From Anaerolineaceae bacterium (GTDB lineage: Bacteria; Chloroflexota; Anaerolineae; Anaerolineales; Anaerolineaceae), in NCBI GenBank assembly GCA_028714615.1, contig JAQTMA010000046.1:5254-22945 (forward strand): 17,692 bases of DNA, written 5' to 3'. The position numbers and the translations under genes were made by a program. The notes beneath the pieces are model-generated. The model was given only the letters and a program-made list of their open reading frames with translations, made no database searches and had not been told where the DNA came from. Positions within the stretch are counted from its first letter, which is position 1, and every line of letters starts with the position of its first letter. Below are positions 1 to 7,157 of this stretch, one piece after another.

Positions 1-2
1 CC

Positions 3-782
3 ATGTTACTCTGCATCGATATCGGCAACACCAATATCAAGCTGGGCCTGTTCAATAGCGACCAGATGTGCTGCCGCTGGCGCATTTCCACCGACCGGAG
101 CAACCTGGCTGACGAGTACGCCATGCTGATGCAGAACTTGTTTGCCTCGGAGGACGTTTCTCTTCAGGATATCACCGGCTGCGCCATTTCCTCGGTCGTA
201 CCGTTGCTTACCCGGGAATTCGAGACCCTGGTAGCGCGCTACTTCCACACGAAGGCGGTGATCCTCGGTCCGCAGACTCTCACCGGCATGCCCATCCACA
301 CAGCGTACCCGGTGGAGGTGGGCTCCGACCTGGTGATGAACGCCCTGGCAGCCCGTCACATCTATGGAACACCGGTGATCGTCATCGGCTTCGGCACAGC
401 TACCACCTTCGTGGCAGTCTCAGTCCAAGGAGACCTGGAAGGCGTGGCGATCGCACCGGGTGTAGCCACCAGCGGCGACTCGCTGTTCCGGGCAACCTCC
501 ACTCTGCCGCAGGTGGCGCTCGCTCGTCCGGCGGCAGCCATCGGGAAGAACACTGTCGAGTCCATCCAGGCCGGGTTTATCTTCGGGTTTGTAGGCCTGG
601 TCAAAGAGTTAGTGGCGCGTATGCAGGCCGAACTGGGTGGGAACGCCCACGTGATCGCGACCGGCGGCCTGGCCGAGCTGATCGCTCCCGAAACTGCCGT
701 CATCGATGCTATGGAACCCGATTTGACCTTGATCGGCCTGCGATTGATGTACGAGATGAACCGGCCTGCAACCCAGGCCTGA
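3..782 (+). CDS. coaX: Type III pantothenate kinase (CoaX), divergent active site
   Basis: Phosphorylates pantothenate with ATP, the first step of coenzyme A synthesis, in the cytoplasm. The 259-residue length is normal for the family, and the protein aligns end to end with my recollection of Bacillus CoaX: an N-terminal phosphate loop IDIGNT with Asp6, a SSVVP segment, GSD with the proton-acceptor Asp109, GTATT with Thr132, APG at 151-153, IGKNT with Thr184 and IATGGLA near 218-224. Two family-conserved residues are changed: the Arg after GSD is Leu110, and the Asp of the usual DFGTATT motif, a monovalent-cation ligand in the family, is Gly129. The fold is therefore clear but cation use or activity may differ. 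The ATG at position 3 matches the usual N-terminus; any ribosome site lies outside the window. The transporter gene begins 11 bases after the stop, so the two are probably cotranscribed. Confidence 0.93.
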   Translation: MLLCIDIGNTNIKLGLFNSDQMCCRWRISTDRSNLADEYAMLMQNLFASEDVSLQDITGCAISSVVPLLTREFETLVARYFHTKAVILGPQTLTGMPIHTAYPVEVGSDLVMNALAARHIYGTPVIVIGFGTATTFVAVSVQGDLEGVAIAPGVATSGDSLFRATSTLPQVALARPAAAIGKNTVESIQAGFIFGFVGLVKELVARMQAELGGNAHVIATGGLAELIAPETAVIDAMEPDLTLIGLRLMYEMNRPATQA

Positions 783-793
783 CCGAATTCCTT

Positions 794-1561
794 ATGATGC
801 CCTGGTATCAGTATATTTGGGTCGGCTTAGCTGCGATGGCAGCCGGTGGGATCAACGCGCTGGCCGGCGGCGGCACATTGATTGCTTTCCCCGTTCTGAT
901 TGCGATCGGCATCCCCGCCATCGCCGCCAACGTGACCTGCACGGTGGCGCTCGTCCCCGGCTACCTCGGTGCGACCTTCGCCCAGGCGAACGACCTGCGC
1001 TCGCAAAAGGCGCGCTTGTGGCTGTATGCGCCGGCCGGGATTGTCGGGGGGGTGACCGGCGGCCTGCTGCTGCTCAACACGGGCGAGAAGATGTTCCGCG
1101 AGCTGGTGCCCTTCTTGATCCTGCTGGGGGCGTTGCTGCTGGCAGTATCCGGACGGATGCGGGCTTGGGTGATTCAACGCATCGGGGAGAGCAGCTCACC
1201 GGCGGCTCTCTCGGCGTGGGGCATCCTGCCGGTCGGGTTAGCCGCGGTGTACGGGGGATATTTCGGCGCCGGGGTGAGCGTGATCATCCTGGCGGTGCTC
1301 GGCCTGGTGCTGAACGACTCGCTCACCCGGTTGAATGCTTTGAAACAAGCCATTGCTTTCAGCGTCAACCTGTCGGCGGCCATTTTTTTCGTTTTTTCGG
1401 GTCACGTGGTCTGGCCGGTAGCCTTGTTGATGGCGGTGTGCGCCCTGGCGGGTGGGGCTCTCGGGGGGCGCCTGGCCGGGCGTATCCCGCCGTCCGTGCT
1501 GCGGTGGGTGGTGGTGACGATTGGCGTGACGGTGGCGGTGCTGTACTGGGTGCTCAGGTAA
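794..1561 (+). CDS. TSUP family membrane transporter (TauE/SafE-like)
   Basis: A 255-residue integral membrane protein with about eight hydrophobic segments, roughly at 6-26, 28-48, 78-98, 103-120, 143-173, 185-203, 205-226 and 236-253. Both halves carry the Gly-rich signatures of the TSUP (sulfite exporter TauE/SafE) family: [16 protein letters not shown] at 20-35 and YGGYFGAG at 153-160. Members move small organic or sulfur-containing anions across the cytoplasmic membrane; the substrate cannot be read from sequence. Two consecutive ATG codons (794 and 797) are possible starts and neither has a clear Shine-Dalgarno site, so translation is probably coupled to coaX, whose stop lies 11 bases upstream. 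The TAA stop abuts the large palindrome at 1561-1681. A link to coenzyme A metabolism is suggested only by position. Confidence 0.88.
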   Translation: MMPWYQYIWVGLAAMAAGGINALAGGGTLIAFPVLIAIGIPAIAANVTCTVALVPGYLGATFAQANDLRSQKARLWLYAPAGIVGGVTGGLLLLNTGEKMFRELVPFLILLGALLLAVSGRMRAWVIQRIGESSSPAALSAWGILPVGLAAVYGGYFGAGVSVIILAVLGLVLNDSLTRLNALKQAIAFSVNLSAAIFFVFSGHVVWPVALLMAVCALAGGALGGRLAGRIPPSVLRWVVVTIGVTVAVLYWVLR

Positions 1562-1681
1562 AGACTTTAACACAGAGGACACAGAGTTTAAGAACAAGAG
1601 AACCCAGAGGTTTTTTATAATAAGTACTTCTCCGTGTCCTCTCTTTTCTTAAACTCTGTGTCCTCTGTGTTAAAGGTTCTT
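1561..1681. repeat. Large palindromic intergenic repeat with perfect 28-bp arms
   Basis: The arms at 1565-1592 and 1648-1675 are exact reverse complements over 28 bases, separated by 55 bases that keep partial complementarity, so almost the whole 120 bp can fold into one hairpin. Each arm contains a short tandem unit, ACACAGAGG followed by ACACAGAG. The element starts at the stop codon of the transporter and ends just before the ABC gene promoter. It has no T-run on the plus strand, so it does not look like an ordinary intrinsic terminator. It resembles dispersed ACAGAGGACACAGAG-type intergenic repeats seen in environmental genomes; that resemblance is from memory. No coding potential is visible. 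Confidence 0.85.
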
Positions 1682-1692
1682 CCCATTATGAG

Positions 1693-1707
1693 TACAATAC
1701 AACCATG
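1693..1707 (+). promoter_or_regulatory. Candidate -10 box for a leaderless ABC transporter mRNA
   Basis: TACAAT (1693-1698) is followed by exactly six bases and then the ATG at 1705. That spacing would place the transcription start at or next to the start codon, as in leaderless genes, and no Shine-Dalgarno sequence is present. The -35 region is weak (TTAAAG at 1670-1675, 17-base spacer) and lies on the end of the palindrome arm. The recQ gene shows the same geometry. Confidence 0.5.
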
Positions 1708-3507
1708 CGTATCTTTGGAAGAAATATACAACTAAAACCAGATCCCACCACACGTTCGAACCTGAAGCGCATGGTGGGGCTGGTAGCTCAACGCTGGCGA
1801 CCATTAGCCGTGGCAGCCGTGCTGCTCGTCTTCTCCAGCCTGATGGGCCTGGCCTTGCCTACCGTGGTGCGCTGGCTGGTCGACACTGTTTTCGTCACGC
1901 ATAACTACCAGCAGCTCAATTGGGTGGCGGCAGGGCTGCTCGGGCTGTTTATCCTGCAAAGCTTGTTTTCCGTGGGGTATTCTTACCTGATCGCCCAGGT
2001 CGGGCAGCGCCTGGTCGCCAACCTGCGCTTGCAGATCTACGAACGCGTGCAGAGTCTGCCGCTGCGTTTCTTTGCCGAACGCCGTACCGGCGAGATCGTC
2101 TCGCGGGTCAGCAACGACGTCACCATCGTACAGCAAGCGCTCACCGAAACACCCATCAGCTTCCTCAGCCAATCGGTCACCCTGGTGGGTGGGCTGGTAC
2201 TGATGCTGGTGATGAACGCCCGCCTGACCTTGTTGGTCTTCGGGATGATCCCGCCGCTGATCCTGATCGGTATGCTCTTTGGGCGGCGGCTGGAACGCCT
2301 CTCCACCTCGGTGCAGGACCGGCTGGCGGACTCGACTGTGGCGTTGGAGGAAATGCTCTCGGGGATCCGCGTGGTCAAGTCCTTTGCGCGGGAGACGTTC
2401 GAGCGGGCTCGCTTTTCCAAGCAGGTGGAAGCCGCTTACGACACCGCTATCCAGCGCGCCCGGGTGCGGGCTGTGTTCGTCCCGCTGATCAGCTTGTTGG
2501 GTTTTGGCGCGTTGACCCTCTTGCTGTGGTACGGCGGGCAACAGGTGGTGGCGGGCAAAATTACCCCCGGTGAGCTGGTCGCCTTCCTGTTTTACATGAT
2601 GATGGTCGCCGGACCGATGGGCTCTTTCGCCGGGTTGTATGCCCAGGTGCGCGAAGCGCTAGGCGCCGGGCGGCGAATTTTCGAGCTGCTCGATTCGCCC
2701 CCCGAACCACTCGACGCGCCGGGCGCGCTCATCCCCGGGCGGCTGGACGGCCGGGTGGAATTTGTTGCGGTGAACTTTGGCTATAGCGGTGACGGGTGCG
2801 TACTGGAAAACATCTCCCTGGAGGTGCAGCCGGGTGAGGTAATCGCCATCGTTGGACCCAGCGGGGTGGGAAAGACCACACTGGTCAACCTGATTCCGCG
2901 CTTCTACGACCCGAGCAGCGGGGCGATCCGCATCGATGGGCGTGATTCGCGCGAATATGCCTTGCGCAGCCTGCGGGAGCAAATCGGCCTGGTGCCCCAG
3001 GAGACCTTCCTGTTCGGCGGAACGGTGCGCGAGAATATCGCCTACGGCCGGCCAGGCGCCAGCGAGGATGAGATCATGGCTGCAGCTCAATCGGCCAACG
3101 CTCACGACTTCATCACCGGGTTCCCCGAGCAGTACAGCTCCGTGGTGGGCGAGAAGGGCGTCAAGCTCTCGATGGGCCAGCGCCAGCGCCTGACCATCGC
3201 CCGCGTGCTGCTCAAGGATCCACGCATCCTCATCCTGGATGAAGCTACGTCCTCGCTCGATTCTGAGTCGGAGCGCCTGGTGCAAGACGCGCTCGAAAGG
3301 TTAATGCGCGGGCGTACCACCTTCGTTATCGCCCACCGCCTCTCGACCATCCAACGCGCTGATCGCATCGTCGTCCTACAAGAGGGACGCATCGTCGAGC
3401 AAGGTCGCCACGCCGAATTGCTGCAGCAGGGTGGGCTCTACCAGCACCTGTGGTCGCTGCAGTTCGCGGATCTGGCAGAAACCAAAGCTCCATCCCTTTC
3501 CCCTTAG
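1705..3507 (+). CDS. ABC exporter half-transporter (fused TMD-NBD)
   Basis: A 600-residue ABC exporter of the MsbA/LmrA type that would dimerise in the cytoplasmic membrane and export a lipid, drug or other hydrophobic molecule using ATP. Residues 30-320 form a six-helix membrane domain with the typical intracellular-loop sequence RRTGEIVSRVSND near 126-138. The nucleotide-binding domain starts near 350 and has Walker A GPSGVGKT (384-391), the Q-loop Gln432, signature LSMGQ (488-492, the usual second Gly being Met), Walker B ILILDE (508-513) and the switch His543. All catalytic residues are present. The ATG at 1705 lies six bases after a -10-like TACAAT and lacks a ribosome site. The substrate is unknown. 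The gene runs tail to tail into dprA with a 34-base gap. Confidence 0.95.
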   Translation: MRIFGRNIQLKPDPTTRSNLKRMVGLVAQRWRPLAVAAVLLVFSSLMGLALPTVVRWLVDTVFVTHNYQQLNWVAAGLLGLFILQSLFSVGYSYLIAQVGQRLVANLRLQIYERVQSLPLRFFAERRTGEIVSRVSNDVTIVQQALTETPISFLSQSVTLVGGLVLMLVMNARLTLLVFGMIPPLILIGMLFGRRLERLSTSVQDRLADSTVALEEMLSGIRVVKSFARETFERARFSKQVEAAYDTAIQRARVRAVFVPLISLLGFGALTLLLWYGGQQVVAGKITPGELVAFLFYMMMVAGPMGSFAGLYAQVREALGAGRRIFELLDSPPEPLDAPGALIPGRLDGRVEFVAVNFGYSGDGCVLENISLEVQPGEVIAIVGPSGVGKTTLVNLIPRFYDPSSGAIRIDGRDSREYALRSLREQIGLVPQETFLFGGTVRENIAYGRPGASEDEIMAAAQSANAHDFITGFPEQYSSVVGEKGVKLSMGQRQRLTIARVLLKDPRILILDEATSSLDSESERLVQDALERLMRGRTTFVIAHRLSTIQRADRIVVLQEGRIVEQGRHAELLQQGGLYQHLWSLQFADLAETKAPSLSP

Positions 3508-3541
3508 CCACAAGCTACGATCCCTTCGTTTCGCACCAGGA

Positions 3542-4510
3542 TCAAAAAAGGCCCGGTTGGGTCGGTTCGGATTTGACCTGGGCTGCCTGGCGCTCCAGCC
3601 ATTGCTTCAACTTCCGGCGATCTTCCCGGAATGGGTGGGGAAACCCCAGGGCGCCTTTTTGGAGGAGCAGGCGGTTCCCTGCGGGCATGGCGGGATGGTC
3701 GAGCGCAAAGACCGGCAGCCACCTGGCGCGCATGGCTTCGGTTGCCCCCGCCCAGGTGCCGCCCGTTTCCGCGTCGCTTGCCACCACCAGAGCGAAGTCG
3801 GCCAGGGTGTAGATGAGGCGGTTCCGTCCCATCGCAGCGCCCACCGAGAACCCGGCGTTCGGGCTGTGCGGTGTGACCAGGCACAAGTCGCCTCGCTCTA
3901 GCGCACTTTTGTTATTGCGGATGGCTTTTTCCAGGCTGTCGGCCAGAATGCCCACGGCCGTACCCCGCGCTTCGAGCGCCGCTTCCATGCTGATCGTATC
4001 CACACCCTTTGCTCCGCCGGAATACAGAACCAGACCGGATAGCCCGCAAGCATTCCCTACGAAAGCGGCGCACTCCTTGCCGGCATCATCCAGGTGGCGC
4101 GAGCCTACCACAGCAATCCCGGGCTGGCCGAGCAGGAGGTTCTCGCCGGCGTAGAACAGCACCACCGGGGCAGAGTCTTTCAAGCGTTGGCGGTACCGTT
4201 CCGGATAGGTTGGGTCTGCGCGCGTCAGCGGAGAAATGCCCAGGGATGCGAGGCGGCCCAGCTCTCGCTGTAAGTCGTCGGAGCGCTCGATCAACCTGTC
4301 CAGGCGGGTGGCTTCGTCCACCGCTAGCTCCAGCAGCGCTTGCAGGTCGCTAATGGACATCCCCAGCAAATCGGCCGGGTGCAAGTTGGCCGCATGCAGC
4401 TTACGGGCCGACAGGTTCCACTCGCGTAGGGTCAGGGCGGAGACGCCCTCAGGAACAGCCAGGTGAGAGCACAAGAGCAGCAGAGCCAGGGAATCAAGAG
4501 AGAGGATCAT
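3542..4510 (-). CDS. dprA: DprA/Smf-like DNA-processing protein
   Basis: A SLOG/Rossmann-fold protein of the DprA family, which in transformable bacteria binds incoming single-stranded DNA and loads RecA. Numbered from the ATG at 4510 (322 residues): a helical N-terminal part (1-90), a YPERY segment near 102, the nucleotide/DNA-binding GSR at 136-138, SGGAKGVD at 164-171 (family norm SGLARGID) and GRNRLIY at 228-234 (family norm RRNRIIA). The C-terminal winged helix of many DprA proteins is absent; the chain ends in a charged helix and QPGLF, which resembles a beta-clamp binding peptide. A TTG at 4519 is an alternative start; neither has a strong ribosome site. The start lies 25 bases after the recQ stop, so the two are cotranscribed and probably coupled. 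It could be a paralogue not used for competence; no com genes are seen in the window. Confidence 0.82.
   Translation of the reverse strand: MILSLDSLALLLLCSHLAVPEGVSALTLREWNLSARKLHAANLHPADLLGMSISDLQALLELAVDEATRLDRLIERSDDLQRELGRLASLGISPLTRADPTYPERYRQRLKDSAPVVLFYAGENLLLGQPGIAVVGSRHLDDAGKECAAFVGNACGLSGLVLYSGGAKGVDTISMEAALEARGTAVGILADSLEKAIRNNKSALERGDLCLVTPHSPNAGFSVGAAMGRNRLIYTLADFALVVASDAETGGTWAGATEAMRARWLPVFALDHPAMPAGNRLLLQKGALGFPHPFREDRRKLKQWLERQAAQVKSEPTQPGLF
3544..3583 (-). terminator. Candidate intrinsic terminator inside the 3' end of dprA
   Basis: Read on the minus strand, GCCCAGGT (3583-3576) can pair with ACCGGGC (3557-3551) with one bulged base, and is followed by C and six T residues (3549-3544) that run into the TGA stop. 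The stem is short and the loop long (about 18 bases), so this is a weak candidate. If real, termination signal and stop codon are merged. Confidence 0.35.
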
Positions 4511-4535
4511 CGCATCCAAAGTAGAAGTCTCATTC

Positions 4536-7028
4536 CTATGAGTCGGCGTGGATGGTGCGGGTAAGCGTCAGGACGTTGACACACGCCACGCCCTGCTTCA
4601 GCAGCAGGCAGGTAATTTCTTCGAGCGTCGCACCGGTGTCGTACAGGTCGTCGACCAGCAAGATGCGTTTCCCGCATAGATCGCCGGTGAGGGTAAATGC
4701 GCTGGCCACGTTGGCGCGTTTCTGAGCCAGGGTCTTCAGCTCCTTTTGCGGTTGAGTCTGGCGGTTTTTGACGACCACTGCCTGAACGGGTATCTTGATC
4801 CTCCGGGACAAAGCCTCACAGAACACCTGCACGGGGTCCCACTCGCGCAGGTGCGAAGGCGGAACGGGCAGGATGCTGTCTACCCGGGTCAGTTCGGGAT
4901 GTTCCTGGACGACCGCCTGCGCCTGCGCGACCAGCTCTGGGAGCACTGCAAGATCGCCCTGGTACTTGAGGCGGTACGCCAGGTTCCCAACCCCGCTGCG
5001 CCCCCAGTCACCGCCGGAGAAGCGCGAATGGAACCCGAGCGACCAGCCAACCTGCCAGGGACCCAAAATCGGGCGTGGATGAGGGGTGTTAATAAATGAG
5101 TCAACCGCTTGGGTATGGTCCAGATGGGCAACCCGCCGGATTTCTGCTTGCACCCCCGGTGGTACATTCCCCGTGGGCTCCACCGACCCCCCTGTCGCAA
5201 TTGGGGCTTGGATGCGGGCCTTATTTACGGTGGTCAACGAACCTGGCATTTTGACGGCGATGGACTCTCTGCGCTCGAGGGCAGTTTCGCCTTTGGGCGT
5301 CAGGCTCAGCACCGGGTACTTCCCGCCGATCACCTTGAGATAACCCTGGTCGGTCAACTGGTCTGCTAACTTTTCGATGTCGACCTGCCGGACGGCAGCC
5401 AGTTTGGCGTAATAGCGGTGGCGGTCGTAGTGGAATTTAAGAATATCCTGGGCTTTGGAGCCGTGCAGGATCTGGGCGATTTTTCCTTTGCCCATCTTCG
5501 GGCGCAGCCGCTGGACGCAACCCAGCACAATCAACACAGCCCGTTCGCCGCGTGAGAGTTGCTCGATGGTTTTTTCTGACCGGGCGCTGGCAGGGTGCGC
5601 CCGGCAATTGTCGCAACAATCCGGCGCGACAGGCTTTGCGCTGTCGCCGAAGTGTTTCAGGATGATCTGGCGGCGGCATGTATTCGCTTCGCCATAGGCC
5701 ACGATCCCATTCAGTTGTTCGCGGCGGTGGGCCAGGTGCAGTTGGCTGTTGGCGGCGGCCTCCTCGATCTGCCTGGGTATCCAGGTCGCCTTGCGTAACA
5801 GCATGCGGGCGCCTTCATCGCCCAGGTGCTCCAGGGCCCCTGCCCGCTCCAGTTCGGAGAGCCCCACTCTGAGCTGAACCGGGTGCAGGCTGGTGCTACG
5901 GGAAAGATCATCGAGTGTGGTCCACACGGGAGCGCCGGCGCGGATGCCGCTGTAAATCGTCTGTAGGTCGCCGGGGGAGACGATGCTGTTCTCGATAAAG
6001 TATTCCTGCAAGGCGCGGTCTTGCGGATCGTAGAGGAGGGTGGCTTGCGCAGGCAGCCCGTCCCGTCCGGCGCGTCCCGCTTCCTGATAGTAAGCCTCGA
6101 GCGAGCCGGGCAGTGAATAGTGGATCACCTGGCGTACGTCCGCGCGATCGATGCCCATGCCGAAGGCGTTGGTTGCAGCAATGAAATTGCTTTTCCCGCT
6201 AATGAAGGCTTCTTGAATACGGGTGCGCTCCTCCGGGGGAAGGCCCGCGTGATAAAACGCAGCAGGGATTTTGACGGCATCCTGGGCAAACTCGGCGACT
6301 TCTTCAGTGTCTCGCCGAGTCCCGGCATAGACGATGACAGCCCCGCCTGTGCCAGGGGAGAGCAGGTCACTCAATGCGCGCAGCTTGGCGGAAAGCCCAC
6401 TGGTATAGGCGACATTCAACTTCAAGTTTGGCCGGTTGAAGCCGGTGACGATCCTGCGGGTCGCCTGTCCCAGGTTCAGCAGCCGGATGATGTCATTTTG
6501 TACCTTCGGGGTGGCAGTTGCCGTGAGCGCCGCGGTAAGCGGGTTACCCAATTCGGCGCGGGCGTGGGCGATGTGCAGATAATCGGGACGGAAATCATGG
6601 CCCCATTCCGAGATGCAGTGGGCTTCGTCCACAGCGAGCAGGCTGATGCTTTGCTTCCGCAGCGCATCCAGAAACAGACGGTTGCGCAGCCGTTCCGGGG
6701 CGATATAGACGATGCGGTACTCGCCCCGCGCCAGTTGCTGCAGGCGGCCGGCTTGCTCGGAGGAAGACAGAGCGCTGTTGATGAAAGTAGCCGGAATCTT
6801 GCGGCGGGCCAGGCTGTCGACCTGGTCTTTCATCAGGGCAATCAAGGGCGAAATAACGAGGGTCAGCCCCGGCAGGTGCAGCGCGGCCAACTGAAAGATG
6901 AGCGATTTGCCGGCACCGGTCGGCATGACGGTGAGGGTATTGTGTCCGCCGATCAGGCTGGCAATGGCTTCGGCTTGACCGGGGCGGAATGCGGAAAAAC
7001 CGAAGTGAGTTTGCAGCGATGGGAGCAT
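4536..7028 (-). CDS. recQ: RecQ DNA helicase with C-terminal ComFC-like phosphoribosyltransferase domain
   Basis: An 830-residue fusion. Residues 1-345 are a RecQ-type SF2 helicase (3'-5' DNA unwinding): FSAFRPGQ at 11-18, Walker A PTGAGKS (36-42), DEAH (134-137), LTATATP (168-174) and QEAGRAGRDG (315-324). The RQC zinc module has Cys451, Cys471, Cys472 and Cys475, followed by a winged helix at about 485-590. No HRDC domain is seen. After a linker (590-655), residues 660-825 match ComF-family PRTases: LKYQGD near 687-692, SILPVPPS (718-725), TQPQKEL (758-764), RANVASAF (771-778) and the PRPP loop LLVDDLYDTGAT (790-801). The zinc ribbon usual in free ComFC is missing. The start ATG is six bases from a TATAAT box, suggesting a leaderless mRNA. 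dprA follows in the same operon. The helicase assignment is firm and the PRTase assignment strong; the PRTase substrate is unknown. Confidence 0.95.
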   Translation of the reverse strand: MLPSLQTHFGFSAFRPGQAEAIASLIGGHNTLTVMPTGAGKSLIFQLAALHLPGLTLVISPLIALMKDQVDSLARRKIPATFINSALSSSEQAGRLQQLARGEYRIVYIAPERLRNRLFLDALRKQSISLLAVDEAHCISEWGHDFRPDYLHIAHARAELGNPLTAALTATATPKVQNDIIRLLNLGQATRRIVTGFNRPNLKLNVAYTSGLSAKLRALSDLLSPGTGGAVIVYAGTRRDTEEVAEFAQDAVKIPAAFYHAGLPPEERTRIQEAFISGKSNFIAATNAFGMGIDRADVRQVIHYSLPGSLEAYYQEAGRAGRDGLPAQATLLYDPQDRALQEYFIENSIVSPGDLQTIYSGIRAGAPVWTTLDDLSRSTSLHPVQLRVGLSELERAGALEHLGDEGARMLLRKATWIPRQIEEAAANSQLHLAHRREQLNGIVAYGEANTCRRQIILKHFGDSAKPVAPDCCDNCRAHPASARSEKTIEQLSRGERAVLIVLGCVQRLRPKMGKGKIAQILHGSKAQDILKFHYDRHRYYAKLAAVRQVDIEKLADQLTDQGYLKVIGGKYPVLSLTPKGETALERRESIAVKMPGSLTTVNKARIQAPIATGGSVEPTGNVPPGVQAEIRRVAHLDHTQAVDSFINTPHPRPILGPWQVGWSLGFHSRFSGGDWGRSGVGNLAYRLKYQGDLAVLPELVAQAQAVVQEHPELTRVDSILPVPPSHLREWDPVQVFCEALSRRIKIPVQAVVVKNRQTQPQKELKTLAQKRANVASAFTLTGDLCGKRILLVDDLYDTGATLEEITCLLLKQGVACVNVLTLTRTIHADS

Positions 7029-7062
7029 CCTCTAATTATAGCAACGTCGGATGCTTTTCCAA
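7026..7062 (-). promoter_or_regulatory. Promoter for recQ-dprA, apparently leaderless
   Basis: On the minus strand an extended -10, TGCTATAAT, occupies 7043-7035; TATAAT (7040-7035) is followed by six bases and the recQ ATG (7028-7026). A -35-like TTGGAA sits at 7062-7057 with a 16-base spacer. Transcription would begin at or next to the A of ATG. The purine-rich AGAGG directly abuts the ATG and is too close to work as a Shine-Dalgarno site. Confidence 0.62.
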
Positions 7063-7100
7063 CAGCCCTCCAGCAAAATGAAACTGACCATCCCCTGGAA

Positions 7101-7146
7101 TAAAACAAAAAGCCGCGGTCCTGGTTTATCGCCAGGGCCCCGCGGC
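7101..7146 (-). terminator. Intrinsic terminator of the DEAD-box helicase gene
   Basis: On the minus strand GCCGCGG (from 7146) pairs with CCGCGGC (ending at 7112), and inside it CCTGG pairs with CCAGG across a short asymmetric internal loop. The stem is followed by TTTTTGTTTTA (7111-7101). It begins 11 bases after the helicase stop codon and separates that gene from recQ, which has its own promoter. Confidence 0.88.
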
Positions 7147-7157
7147 AAGATTTTTGC

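Noticed and set aside
817..1620. 267-residue plus-strand open frame overlapping the TSUP gene
   Set aside because: It is another frame of the transporter gene, with an Arg/Gly-rich low-complexity translation and no ribosome site.
1565..1675. CRISPR array or transposon end
   Set aside because: There are only two arms in inverted order, no repeated spacers and no transposase, so it is better called a palindromic repeat.
1565..1675. Intrinsic terminator for the coaX operon
   Set aside because: The stem is not followed by a T-run on the plus strand and is much longer than usual terminators.
1804..2541. 245-residue minus-strand open frame
   Set aside because: Antisense to the ABC exporter; rich in Gln, His and Asp with no family resemblance.
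6120..7103. 327-residue plus-strand open frame
   Set aside because: It is antisense to recQ, which has full helicase motifs; its composition is typical of a shadow frame and it has no recognisable domain.
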